Both the position numbers and the translations under genes were made by a program. Positions 40,801 through 55,800 of a stretch of DNA of 64,000 nucleotides are shown here, piece after piece. Each line of letters opens with the position of its first letter. Positions within the stretch are counted from its first letter, which is position 1. Source of the stretch: Bathymodiolus brooksi. Taxonomy: Eukaryota > Mollusca > Bivalvia > Mytilida > Modiolidae. The stretch is from NCBI GenBank assembly GCA_963680875.1, contig OY804588.1:62816397-62880396 (forward strand), written 5' to 3'. The notes beneath the pieces were generated by a model. The model searched no databases. It was not told the origin of the DNA and saw only the letters and a list, made by a program, of their open reading frames with translations.

Positions 40801-43800
40801 ACATTAATAATCACATTTTGAATGTGTTAAAATACATTTTTAATATTTAACTAATTCTAAAACTCTAAAGTGATTTTTGAAATGAATAAATCAAAGCTAT
40901 TAGAAAAATTGTTAAGTGTAAAATTTTACCAAAATTTGAGAAGAAATTTATTTTATGGAATATATTTTAATAAATTTCATGCTGTGTTAAGTGGAAATTA
41001 AAAAAATGTGACCATTGATTTGGCAATACATTCACATTCTGCACCGATATTCCGTTTGCGGTGCATTTCAATTGTGCAGATTTTTTTTTACATTTACGTG
41101 AAGAACTTGGAACACATGACAAATGTGCGGATTTTTGTTTACCTTTCTTTAAAGTAGATTTTGTATTTTCATAATATTTTATGGTTTTTATAAGCACTGT
41201 TGGTGCAAGTTATTTTTTACCTCTATATTTACCTCTTTTGCAAGCCAGAAATGGCTTAATCTGTAACCCCTACCCACCAAAAAGGGGGGGGGGGGGGGTG
41301 AGTAGGATTTGGGTAGTTTTATTGCATCATTGTATTCACACAGAGAATAATATGCTTCATCAACACATAAAACAACAACAATACACATCTTACAATACTA
41401 AACCTTAACATGTACTGTTGATTTATATAAATAATGAGTGTTTTAACGTTTTATATAATCAATAAAAACTACCAATGAATTTTAACATTTGGACTGCAGA
41501 ATTATCTGTTCTCTTCAAACTTATTGGTTTTTTGGTGTTGTTTTTTATACATGTATGTTACAATTTGTTTTTTTTTTTTAATTATTTGTATTTTATTCTT
41601 ATATTTTTTGTTTTCATTTTAAAGGCTGATGAAAGTGGTGAATAATCCATATTGCATCGTCAGTCATGCTGCAAAATGCAGAAAATATTATGAATAAATT
41701 AAATATATTCTAAATAACAGGCAATCCGTGCAAATGTAAAAAAAAAACTCTCGGGTATATTTTACGGGCAATTGTAATGCCCTTTCTCCGTGCAAATGTA
41801 ATACCTGTTAATCCCCAAATCCATGCAAATGTAATGCGCCCTCTGTTTGCGCTTAACTGTATTTTTGAGCCATTGTTTGTACATGTACCCGATATCATTC
41901 ATTTCTTGAAATTTCTTCTAAGTGCCCTTGTTGATATTGTAAATGCGGAACTGATAGAAAGTACACTGAAACAAATAATAATGTGTACATAGCTGTTTTA
42001 ATGATTTTTTATGGCTCTCGAATTATAAAAATTGTTACGTACATCTAATATGTATTGCTCGCTTCATTTGATCAATGTTCATATTAAAAAAATACAGATA
42101 GCAATTCTTCTCTTTAAAAATAGGTTTACGATTTACGACTTACGACTTACGAGTACCTACCACCACTCTTAACTTTGCGATCACTTTTTATCGTAAGTCG
42201 TAAAAACTAACTATTAATTGGAACGGTCGTAACTCTTAAGAGTACACTTACGTCTACATTTACGACTTACGACCTTTAGTGAAGCGATCGCCAGGTTTAT
42301 ACACAGTTCTGTTTAATTGTATCACTGTAACAATATATTAATTGTTTTATAATATGGCTATATTTGAGAATGCAAGAATAAACCTGTATCCAGGACTAAT
42401 TTTAATTGTCTTGTTTCAGGAATCTCCGATGAAAATTTATCGAAATTGGTACAACATGCGCAGATACCACAGGAAGAAAAATGTATTATAACTAATATGC
42501 AAAACTTGGGAGTCCCGATAGTGCAAGATGTAAGTATTACTCTTATAATTATATATATATGTATTATCTACACAGTAAAGGGCACCTGTTAGGGTTGTCA
42601 TTTTCTTTGATTATTTGTTCACAGGTGTGCGAAAATTATAGCAAGGTAATGGGAAGTTCAATTTTTTTTTCTGCAATCTTTATCAATATAGGTTTATGCA
42701 TACGTTACTTTGAGAAAGGGGAGGTAATTGGATTGTGCAAGCTTTTATTGGTGAAGAAGGTACAATTCATTTTTGTTGTTTCTTTTTAAGGGGACTTTGT
42801 ATAGTATACTTTTTTTTTTTTAGTTGATCGGAAATTCAAGAAGGCCTCTATGACAGGACATATTTTATAATTGGACCTTAATAAAATAATCTCAAAAATC
42901 TTCTTCTCTTAACCCACTTGATTGATCTCAAATCGTTCATGAATGATACTTTGATAATAAAGAAATCATTCATACTGATTGTGGTTTTTAACATAAAACA
43001 TGATGGGAATCCATTATTGAGCCTTTTATCTAGGGAAATGTATTTAAATTGGTCAAATTTTGAAATTTTGTGAAACAAGGAAGCATTTACAATATATAAG
43101 GATTTTAAAATGGAATATAATCGGCTTTCAAATAGGCTATTTTTTGGCAGACTAAGATTTTTGGTTAATACTTTGTTGCTGTTCTCTTCATATCAAAGGT
43201 CGCTCCCAGTATTGTATAAGGTTACTAAAGGTCTTACTTAATTCACATTGTGTTGTACCATTCAAAGTAAAGTCTAATGTAGTTTGAAAATTTGTCTCAA
43301 TTGGTTAAATATACATGTGTACTAGTAATTTTTACAGTTTACAGATTTGTTGCTGTTATTTTTATAATTAAATATACTAATTAAAGTTATTCAACTATTT
43401 TTTTTTACAGTTTTATTACAAAATAAAGATACACATAATTAAAAAAAGGAAGAATGATAAAAAAAACCTCCCATATTATATTTTGAGGTGGACATAACAC
43501 CTGATTATCTCCCCTTTTTTCCCTTGTTATTGTACTGAAGGCTTATAGGGTTTTGATATACAGATTAATCATCTTGAGATTTTGAAATATAACCTCATAT
43601 AATTATTGGAGTTATTGAATGAAGGCATTTCGTTTTTGTCTGAAAGATGAATTAAAGGCAATCTAATAAATATTAGAAGTTTGTTGTATCTTTTAAAAAA
43701 AAACATTTCTTTTGCAACACACTAACATCTAACAACATCCTGTTAATGGTCATGTCATATAACCTTCCAATCATAGACAAAACAGCTAAATATTTCGACT

Positions 43801-46800
43801 GATCAAGCAACAGTACTTGAACTTGTTCTGAGTTCTGATAACTAAGATTTAGTAGGCTGATCATTGATTGGTTGGTTGAAAATATGAACCCTGATATGAC
43901 CCCAGATGTTAGTGTATTGACAAAGGGGGGAAAAAATACAATAAACAGGGAACTATTTTGTCGTAGAAGCCCATAATTATTTTGTCAAAAATGTGATCGG
44001 CAAAGGTCAGGGAAATAACGATTCTATGCCAATCATTGAATTAAAAAACAACTAATTGTTATTTATGACGTTTTGCATGCTACTACTACAACAGGGCCAA
44101 GGTAACAAAAACTTGAGTGGAATTTTAGATGATTGTTCTAGTTATGGGACATTTCAGTCAATTGCCCAGGTGAGAAACCACAAAGTTTACTTAGTGGCGA
44201 GGGCTGAATTATCCTTTCTGAATGCACGACTCGTCTTTGGTGATGGAATATATTTTTGCTTTTTCATTTTTTTATTAGTTTTAATCAAAAGCGAAAGCAG
44301 AGATGACGATTATGGTGTTTTTTAAATTTCCGGAACCATATTCTTTAACCCTTTCTAAAAAAAATATATGTACAGTTTGGAAATTTTGATATTATTGAAA
44401 TAATAAAGTAAAACTATTTTGACTATTATGGTATTTTTGAAATTACCGTTATCATATTCTTTTAACCCTTTCTGATTATTTTTTTTTTGCATACAGTTTG
44501 AAAATTATTATGTTATTGAAATAATTAAGTGAAACAATTTTTAGAAAAATGATTATGTTGGCCAGTCTTTGCCTTAATTTTTTTTCACCTACTTGCCCCA
44601 AAGCCTAATTTAGAAAACTATTCTATTTATTCAAACAAATTCTTTCATATTTTTCACTTGTCCTGGGCTTCGGGCAAGTGGATTAGCGCAAAGACTGTAA
44701 ATCATTTTTTCTTCTTCCACAATCACATGGTATCTGACCAATAAGAATCAAAGAAACGCTCAAATTTACTTCCAATAAAAATGCTGTAAGTATAATTTAC
44801 CTTCAATTTTGGAACTTTGACTCTCAAACCACAAAAATTAATATTCTTAAATTGATTTGCTTTCACATTACATTTACATTGTATGTAAATGATTGCTATA
44901 TACAACACAGTCTTAATTAAAGAATCTACTCCTTTGTTATATACAGCTGTTCAGATGGAGTGTGCTGTTGGAAAGTTCAATCTTCCTCGCTAAATTAGGT
45001 TGTAGCACGTGGCAATCGATTCTATGCTTAGATTAACAGTTTTTATACACACTATTAACATTCTTCTTCTTCATCTTCTATATAGTAATGCATCAAATTA
45101 GCGGAAACTGCCTTGATTGTGTAATAGTGTGCCGACCTCGAGTGCGATAGATTGTGGGTTCAATCCTTCGTCAGGTCAAACCAAAGACTAAAAAATTGGT
45201 ATTTGTTGCTTCTGTGCTATGCATACAACTTTTAGGAGTAAGACCAAAGACTGGTTGTCTCAGAATTTGGATAATGTGTCAAAATGGAGTGAAATGTTTA
45301 TCTTCTTATTCTTCACTCAAATTAGCCAGAGTGGTCACATATTTTTAGCCGAGTTGCGACGAAGTCGAACTCAGCTTATAATATGATGAATGGCGTCCGG
45401 GCAGCGCAATCGTTTCCGCACAATATCTTAAGAATGAAATGTCTGATCTAAATGAAACTTGGTACAGACATGCCAGGTGGTGAGAGGAGGAAGCCTATTG
45501 ATATTGAGGATCGTAGGACAAAGGTCAAGGTCACAACTTCTAAAAATAGAACAAAAATTTGATGCTTTTTTCGTTTCCGCACGATATCTTAAGAACAAAA
45601 TGTAGGATCTAAATGAAACTTGGTACACACATGCCTGATGGTGAAAGGAGGAAGCCTATTGATATTGAGGTTTGTAGGACAAAGGTCAAGGTCACAACTT
45701 CTAAAAATAGAACAAAAATTTGATACTTTTTTCGTTTCCGCATAATATCTTAAGAACGGAATATTGGATCTAAATGAAACTTGGTACACACATGCCTGAT
45801 GGTGAGAGGAGGAAGCCTATCTATATTGAGGTTTGTAGGACAAAGATCAAGGTCACAACTTCTAAAAATAGAACAAAAATTAGATACTTGTTTTGTTTCC
45901 GCACGATATCTTAAGAACAAAATGTCGGATCTAAATGAATCTTGGTACACACATGCCAGGTGGTGAGAGGAGGAAGCCTATTGATATTGAGGATCGTAGT
46001 ACAAAGGTCAAGGTCACAACTTCTAAAAATAGAACAAAAATTTGATACTTTTTTCGTTTCCGCACGATATCGTAAGAACAAAATGTAGGATCTAAATGAA
46101 ACTTGGTACACATGTGCCTGATGGTGAAAGGAGAAAGCCTATTGATAATGAGGTTTGTAGGACAAAGGTCAAGGTCACAACTTCTAAAAATATAACAAAT
46201 ATTCGATGCTTTTTTCGTTTCCACACGATATCTTAAGAACGAAATGTCGGATCTAAATGAAACTTGGTACACACATGCCTGAAGGTGAGAGGAGGAAGCC
46301 TATTGATATTGAGGTTTGTAGGTCAAAAGTCAAGGTCACATTGTCCATCCACATGTTCGCAACTCGGCTTTCGCACTTGGTTCGTTATTGATTTTTTATT
46401 TTTTTAAATATGCAGACCGCCAAATAATGAGCTCTAGACCAGTACACCATATCACGAAGCACACACAAAACTTGCATACATAAAAAATCTGTCAACAAAT
46501 TTATGCATTTGAGTTAAATTGTATATACTGAAGTCCTACAGAATCTTAGTGAAACATTTGCCAGTTCTTTAGCAGATGTGTTATGAAGATAACATTTGTT
46601 CATTTAAATTCACCAGTAATCGGTTGTTTTTCCACCAACAAATATGGTTGTTATGATTTCATTGAAAGTGTCGGTTACGGTAACCATATCTTGTTACTCT
46701 TAATCAGACTTCAGTATTAAGAATTGTTTGAATAGTCATTAGTGAGATTCAATTTCTATAGAAGTTGGATTTACATCTACCTGTGCAATCAGTGCCTATC

Positions 46801-49800
46801 ACCACTAAAGTTGTATTTTCGAGCCCCACTCACAGTGATACAACATTATGTGATAAAGTTTGTCAGTCACTTGCAGCAGGTCGGTGGCCTGATAGATAGA
46901 GCAAATCCTTGGAAACAATAAGAAAGACGGTAAAAATCAAATTTATTTGTATTTGCTACGAAACAGGCCTGAAAACCCAAAGTCTCGCTTTTTCACCATT
47001 TTCTAAAGCTTGTATAAATATATTTTATTTTTTCTGACAATATACATATATTGTACATTTAAATATTGGGGTAAAGAGGTAAAAAAATTGTCCATGAGTC
47101 TTTTTTTCTGAAATGGTGAATTACAGGCACTAGGTTACATCTAAACTAATATTCAATTCTTTCAGAGAGATGAAACAGAAAAATCCAGTTTTTTTAATTT
47201 GGTAAATGTGTGGCATCGTTTATAGTAACATTAAAATGAATTGAAATTGCCATAAATTTTAGATTTTCCTACTAATAATGTTTGCATCGTTTCACAAGAC
47301 ATCAAAAGGCCATCTTTCATGAATTTCAGTGGCTATTTTTTATTTTTTTTAAATTTGAAGAATTTTCTTTACTGTAATTTTAAGTCGAATTTTTTAAATA
47401 AAAAAATGTGTATCATTCTTTTAATTTTTATTATCTTTGCAGTTTTTATTTACAAAAAAATATTGCGTTAAACATGAACAAATTTGCTTTCTCAAAATTT
47501 GATTTATTTTTTCAATGTTTCTTAAAGAGTTTATTACCATAACTTATCTACTTATTTAAAATTATCCATATTAGAGATTTATATAAGGAGAGATAATCAG
47601 ATTTAGAAGAAAAAAAATTGATCAATTATCCAGAACAGCACTGTAAACAGAACGTCAGTATGATTGGCAAATATAATATTTGAAAAATAAAATTATCACT
47701 AAGATTCATTAAAACAAGATATTTTTGGGGAGAAATATGGCCTTATGATCACACAGCGACTAAAAGATTTGTTTCTTGAGTTCTACTAACAAAGTCGTGT
47801 TATTTACATGTAGGACTAACAAATATATTGTTTTGTAGCTTGCATATTGAATCAGCATGTATTATATATGTAAAGTTTCATTATATATGTATATAAACTA
47901 GTCTACAGGGTGAAATTTTCAGTTATATATATATTTAAAAACTGTCAACGCCACGATATAGCTGAAATACTGCTAAAGTTGGCATTAAACACCAATCAAT
48001 CAATATAAACTTTCGTTTACAGGATGAAATTTTCCTTTTATTTATAGAACTTAGAAATGCACCTAAAATTTTTCGGAAGCATTGATCAATGCACATAGTT
48101 ATTATTCGGGAATACATTTTTTTGGGTCCTTTGGAAAATAGATGATTTTCAGGACATTCCAGAATTCAAGATGGCCACCATGGAGGTAACTTGTGATGAA
48201 TGTCATTTCATAAGGTTTTGGACAATTATAAAATACTTCGTCTACCCATCTTGTAATTTTAAATACTTATAAATAACATACAATTAGAAAATGGTTAATT
48301 TTACAGCGACACAGGAAATACTGACAGACAGACAGATGTCTTCTTGTGTCTTGTACATAGTTACCAGTACATAGAATATTGGGGCCGTCGTTGTCATGAT
48401 CGTATGGTAGTTGGATTTACAACTACCTATGCAACCAGTGCCTATCACCACTAACTTTGTGAGTTTGAATCCAGCTCAGGCGAGGTGTACTCGATACAAC
48501 ATTATGTCTTAAAGTTCGTCAGTGACTTGTGGCAATTTTGCAAAGCCAAAATTTTCTGCTTAATTTTGGGGCAATCTTTTTAAAAATATATATTATGATT
48601 TGTATGTTAAAGGGACGGTAAGAAAAACTCCCTTACTTAAATTTTCAACTTGAATGCACATATATGTAAATTTTGTCTGATGCTTAAAAGCGTTTTTCTA
48701 TATTGCCAAACTTACAGGATATGAGCCAAGATGTTTTTGTGAACAAGCTAGGAATAAATGTATGTTGTTTTCTCTATGTGTGGAATGAGTGTTTTCCATC
48801 AAGCATGTGCCTATATTTTCATTTCAGTTGATATATTTCTTGTAAGTGGAGAGGCACCTTTATTACTGATTTGTTTTCCCCTAATCCTGTATCCTTATTT
48901 CAGTTCAGTTGTGGGTTCTTTCTTTAAATATGAATGGAAAAATTATTCGTTTTTTTAACTTGGAATAGTCTTATGTTAGAAAAAAAGTATATTCCTTTAA
49001 ACAAAAGGGAAGTTTGTGTTTTCTTACATGAATACTGGCAATCGAATCAGAGAAATTTCTGACCAATTATTTTGATAAAAATTTGACATAGATTAAATTT
49101 GATATTTGGTCTAGATGTTATTTGAAAATGTAATTGTGGATTTCTGAAGAATTTATGGTAAATGTGTGTACAGAGGGATCAGTGTCACCATTTCAGAAAC
49201 CAGTTGAGTCGGTGCTGTCAGTCTTGTGTTAGTTAAACTTTACTATTTTAGAAAAGTGTAGGACAGTACAGTGTAAACAAACCATAGGCAGACCTATGGG
49301 TTGACCTTTTTGTTCTCAATAGACAGGCGTTCAGACTCAACAGTTTTCTTTGATTTCGTGTAAATGACCTTTGTCCTGCAAATGAGGGTAAATCTATAGT
49401 TTGATTTTGTCATGGATATAGTAAACACAGTTCATGGAACCTCATTGTTTTGCCGTCTAATGGAACAACAATTTGACTACAAAGTACGGTAGTCCAGTTC
49501 CCCAAGGTACATTATACTAACTACTAGTATGAATGGAACACATTTTCTTCCAAAGTGAAAATTAATTTGTAAAATTTGTTCACACCACGATATAGCTGAA
49601 ATACTGCTAATGTTTGCATTAAACACCAATCAATCAATCAATAATTTTTTCAGAATTACTCAGGTAAACCACTTATCTGAGCTTGAAATAAAGAGGTTAA
49701 ACAGCACACATTTATATATTTAATTTGTGTGTGCAAAATATTTAATTTGTACATCGTAGAGAATTTAATCAAATGAAAAAGAAAAAAAATACTACATCAG

Positions 49801-52800
49801 ATCAGACGGTTCCAAAATCACGTCAGAAATTGTAAAAATAGAGACAAATACGATACCTCAAACACACGACCACTCATTCTCCTGGCTTGGTACAGGCACT
49901 TCAATAAAAAGTGGCGCAGATCAACTAGATCTATGGGCCCAAGCAATCCATATTAGTGAAACGATGTGGTCATGCAAGTGTTTTCCATATGTGAGTGAAT
50001 ATTGACTCTCACAACTGGGTGAGCAGCGTTGTTATAAAAAGTGCTCAGTAAATATGTATATTTTAATTTATGTCCAACTTGAAGAAAGTAAATTATACAT
50101 TAATTTAAACAGTGAGTTACCAGAAGAAGAAAAAAATATTTACAGATCATATAGATATAGAATCTCCTTCTGCTACCAGTGGATTACGATATTTCACAAT
50201 TTGAGTTAAAATTAACTATTGAGAGTGGAGAAATATCATAATTCATTATTATACTTCAGTATATTTTTTCAATAGAAAATCTAGTGTAATATTTTAACTA
50301 ATAAATCCTAAATTCCTTGTTTTCTCTATTTCACCGGTCATCAGTTTTTACTGATGGACGGGGGAAACAGTGATCTGGATCACCAAAACGCTTACGATAT
50401 CGGTAAAATGACCATGATCTAAAACGTGTAGGTGACGTAAGTATGTATAAAATGGCCACCGCAGAAATGTTCGCATTTATCAAATTTTTTTTGCATCAAG
50501 TTTCAGTATAATAAAACAATTAATGCCTGCACTTGCAGTGAACATCATAATTGTTCACCCTTGGGATGTTGTTTTCGTTAGCACAAGGAGAATCTGTTTC
50601 TCTTATGACCAAAACATCAGAGACATTTTTAAGTTGTTAATTTCAGTCGTTAAATGACTGTCGAAATGAAGTTGGTTGGAATTCACATGCAGAAGTTAAA
50701 CCACCGTGGTGTTAGAAAAATACATTACTTACATTTAACTGACTAGTTAAATCTAAGAAGAGAAGAAATTATTATACATTTAATTTAATAAAGAAATATA
50801 CAGTGGGAAGTGTATATATATTTATTTAAATGATGATTTTGTTGAAGTACCACCCCCCTCTCCACCCCCTCTTTGTACTCCCTGTATCTTCCTCTCTGCT
50901 TATGCTTTTGTCTTTCTTGTCTGTGTGATATTCGTATGTTTATATATTTTTATTTACATTTGTGACTTTGATGTATGTGTGTTGTTCTATTAACTATAAC
51001 TTTATTACGTTTTCAACGCTACTCTGCATTTTTACCGAGCTTAATTACTGCAAAGATGCAAACGTCGGCTCTAAATGTGCAGCATAGGAATATAATCTTT
51101 AAATAGTCATCTGCCTGCAATGTTTATTTGGTCCATGAATGTTTTTTAATTTGTGTGTTGTACATATAAGGGGATGACTAATGTATTTTCTTTTCTTTGT
51201 GTACTTTTTCCTTAAATACAGTTACACTTTTGTTATCTCCCCTGATATGCCATTGATTATCTCCCCTGATATGCCATTGGATATCTCCCCTAATATGTGA
51301 TTGATTATCTCTCTTGATATGCCATTTATTTATCTCCCCTTATTTTTGATTGATTATCTACCCTGATATGCCATTTATTTATCTCCCCTAATATGTGATT
51401 GATTATCTCTCTTGATATGCCATTTATTTATCTCCCCTTATATATGATTGATTATCTCCCCTAATATGTGATTGATTATCTACCCTGATATGCCATTTAT
51501 TTATCGCCCCTAATATGTGGATGATTATCTACCCTGATATGCCATTTATTTATCGCCCCTAATATGTGAGTGATTATCTACACATGTAATGTCATTGGTT
51601 ATCTCCCCTCATATGCCATTTTTGTAGGCTGTAATTGAGCTAATTCAAAGTTCTGTATACTCGTTGATCCCTTAGACTTTGACATAACAAAGTTTTCTCG
51701 GATTTCTTAAATTTTCTTAGAATACATCAGAATATTTTAATGGGAAGAAAAACAATATGCAAATTTAACGTTGTACTTTTAGTATAAAGTACAATGTTAT
51801 TATGAAGAATTTGTGAATATGTGTCTAGTTCACTGTGATCGTGACTTAAAAAAAAATAAAAGGAAAAAAAAAGAAATTAAAAATCTATACGAGTCAAATA
51901 ATTTTTTTTTTAAAGAATTTAATACCCAGCAAATATTTCAAAGGGCAGTTTGAAAGTAATATCACGAATATAATTATTTATAAATGCATGGCTATTACAG
52001 TTTAAATTGATCAATTAGTGTGTCTAGAATCTCTCATATCAAAAAGACCAATAAAAAAACATAATCCTACGATCTCGGTAATCCAATTTTAGTTGAAGAC
52101 ACATTTTCAGCAATTCTGATAAATGTGTTGTTCAGACTTCAGCAACGATAAATACTATAATATTGGATATGATTAAACCTAATCTTTCCTTTAAAGATGA
52201 AATAAAAAAGACAATGTGGGTGGTCTCTCTTTGGAGAGGTCTCAAAATAGAGAGTTGTTTCAATGTAAAAGTGATCTCCCAAAAGAGAGTGGTGTTTAAT
52301 TGGAGTGGTTTTTCTTAAGATGGGTTTCACTGGACCACACATTTTTTTTGCTATTTATAATTACAATCATATTCCTTAAAATTGCATCTTGTATTGGTGT
52401 TCTTTTCGTCTTGGTTATTTTTAGATGTTGTAGATGTCGTGTGTTTTAATTGTCTATTTCTATTTCTCTCATTCTAACATTTTTCAGCTAGAGGTACATG
52501 TACAACAAAATGTAGGTATGCTTTTTTTGGCAACTGCAGCAACAACATAATCAACATAACCAAGATGATAGCCAATAGAAATAAAGCATACAAGACGTCT
52601 TTTAATAATGTGTTATTTCTTATAAGTCAATGTAGAGGCAGGCAACAAGTCTTCATGTGCTCACACTTGTGTACTCTGTCCATGTACAGACAGGCAAGAA
52701 ATCTTCATGCACTCACACTTGTGTACTCTGTCCATGTGCAGACAGGCAAGAAGTCTTTAAAAGTTCCGTCTTAGTTTGGGTTTTTTTAATAAAGCAATCA

Positions 52801-55800
52801 AGATGTCCTTTAATAATGTGTGTTATTTTCTTCTTTGTCCATGTAGAGAAAGGCAACACATCTTCATGTGCTCACACTTGTGTACTCTGTCAATGTTGAC
52901 AGGCAAGAATCTTCATACACTCACACTTGTGGACTTAAAAAAGTTCTATCTTAATTTTTCTTTTAAAGCAATCAAGATGTTCTTTAATAATGTGTGTTAT
53001 TTTCTTCTTTGTCCATTTAGAGACAGACAAGAGATCTTCATGCGCTCAAACTTTGTACTTTAAATTTCCATCTTAATTTGTAATCTTAGCTTTCCTGGCT
53101 TTGTCTATGATTCCTCTTCATATATATATATATATACATTTGTATACATGTACTTGCTTCCTGTAAATTTTCATCTGTCTTCCTGCTACACTTTTACCTT
53201 TGTAAATATTGTGTCATATAAAATAATACAGCAATTCTTGATCTATTACTTAAGCATGGCTACTGTATATGCACAGGTATTCTTTAGTAAGCTACAAAGA
53301 TGTGGAGCCCACTTGATCGTGTCCATGGTAACTGGCAAAACAACCGTCTATCCCATCCTGACACCAATTTGTGTGACGAGATAGAATTTCAACAACAACA
53401 TATCTTCCCATTGGAATAAAAAATACTTTTATCTATTCCAACAGAAATAATATTGCAATAATTATTCCATATGGAATAAACAGTATAGAATATTTGTTAT
53501 TATGAATTAATGGGGGTGACTCACGGGTCATCTTGTATATAAAAATGTATTTTTAGCTTTATATTAATAGTTATGCCAGTTGTGAACAGGCCACTCATGG
53601 GGGCTTGTCAAGAATTTGCAAAGAAAAATTGCTATGCACATTGTCTAGAGTCAACTAGAAAAATAAAGTTTGTCAAGCGTCAGTATTTACTGTGACACAA
53701 CTGAATATGTACCTGCTTGTCAACAGTCAAGAAATTAAGCTGTACCTTTTATTTTTACTGATTCTTGACGAGTGTGTGATCCATTGTAATTACGTAAAAT
53801 ACAGAGGCAAATAAACAAAAAAAGAGTCAAAAATACTGTCCCACAAGAAATATAGCTTGTATATAAAAAACGTGACCCGCAAGAACAAAAACTTGTATAT
53901 TTTTATATACAAGTTATCATTCTTACAGGATGGTTTTTACATTGTGAAAAGACGGAATTACGTAAGATTTAAATTTGATGTAAATTTAACTAACACTTGA
54001 AAGCCAAGTATCTACTTGTTAGGAAAAAATAAAGATAAGGATACAGTATCTATATCTATACTCTGCTAGTGGGTTATTTTTTAACGACATGTTTTGACCT
54101 GTCTTTATTGATGTTTATAAAGAAGTGTACCTCCCACCCAATGCCACCCCTCTTATCAAATCCGATTTCAAAATCATGGAGATAGTAATATACTACTTAA
54201 GTAATATCTCCCTCTAGAAAGGACACCTGTCTTATAAAGCCACTTTTTCATAACAGAAGGGTACCCCTCTTATAAGGCCTCTTTTTCATTATGGAAGGGT
54301 TGGCCTGATAGAGAGGAACCAACGAATAACCAAATTAGTTTTAAGTCAAAGTTTTGGTGGAAAGTAATTCTATCTACATTTCCAGGTTGTGTCAGTCATG
54401 TTAATTTAGAAAGCTAGACAATAGAAAGTGTAGGATGTGTTATCATTTAGCCCCAATGACGCAGTTTAGGAGAAAAAATTGCCATAAACTCGGGAGGGGG
54501 AGGATACTAACTATGAAATTTAAGGATAAGATATTGACTATGATATTTTATGGTACTGGCTATGATATATTAAGATACTGGCTATGATAATTTAGGATAC
54601 TGACTGATATTTTCGGATATGATCTTTTATGATACTGATTATGATATTTTAGGATACTGGCTATGATATTTTAGGATACTGGCTATGATATTGTATGATA
54701 CTGACTATAAAATTTTATAATACCGACTATTATATTTAAGGTTAATGACTGATATTTTAGGATATTGACTGATATTTTGGGATATTGACTGATATTTTTG
54801 AATACTGACTATGATATTTTAGAATGCTGACTTTCATATTTTAGGATACTGACTGATATTTTAAGATAGTGACTATGATATTTTAGGATGCTGACTATGA
54901 TATTTTAGGATACTGACTATGATATTTTAGGATACTGACTGTGATATTTTGGGATACTGACTATGATATTTTAGAATACTGACTACAATTATGCTTGTTA
55001 TGAAGCATGATCTCACAATTAACATAACACATTGTTGTTATTTTTTCACAGGGAGGAAGGAAGAAGTCTGCACAGCCCTATCAGCCATTTAACAGGAAGA
55101 ACAAGCCATCGGAAGGAACTTACCAAATGTCAAGATGGACACCATATATTAAAGATATCATGGAGGTAGACTGTCAGACTTCTGTATTAAGCAAAATCCT
55201 GTCATAATAGGCTGTCATAAGAACAACAGATTCTACTTTCTTAGCTAGTCGTCAGTTAACTACGAGCATTCACTGACCATGCTGTTGTAATATCTATATT
55301 ATATATTTATGTGATGGGGTATGGTCTTTTTCACTAGAAGCCAATCTGTTCAGGTTTTTGTAGTTTTGTTGAAGATCCAATTATCTAGAGGGGAGGACCA
55401 CATTGGTGGTGTAATGGTTAGTGTGCTTGACTCTAGTGTGGTAGATTGTAGGTTTCGAGCCCCAATCTGGTCAAGCCAAAGACTATAAATTTGTTATATG
55501 TTGCTTCTCGGCTAAGCACGCAGCATTAAGATTGGTTGGCTCGGAATCAGAATAATATGTCCAAGTGGGGCGACATGTTTATCCGCAGCCTGTTGTTTCA
55601 GTGAGCTGGCACTATAAAAATGCAACTAAGCATGTTGGTCTAGTACAAAGGGGACCTCATCATCATCTCTTTGAAAATTAACTTGTTCTCGACATGATAT
55701 AGCTGAAAAATTACTGAGATGGCGCTAAGCAACAATCACTCACTCACTCACTCAAACGAAAATAAGAAGGTCCACGGCAACCATACGTGCAAGTCTAAAG

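Noticed and set aside
45428..46272. Row of 66-codon minus-strand frames
   Set aside because: They recur every 161 bp in changing frame, which follows from the satellite period and not from coding.
50337..50480. Possible first exon starting ATGGCCACCGCAGAAATG
   Set aside because: No donor in a sensible place, no homology, and intronic position in a gene already complete.
51229..51624. CRISPR-like regular repeat
   Set aside because: Units are contiguous with no unique spacers; it is a minisatellite in animal DNA.
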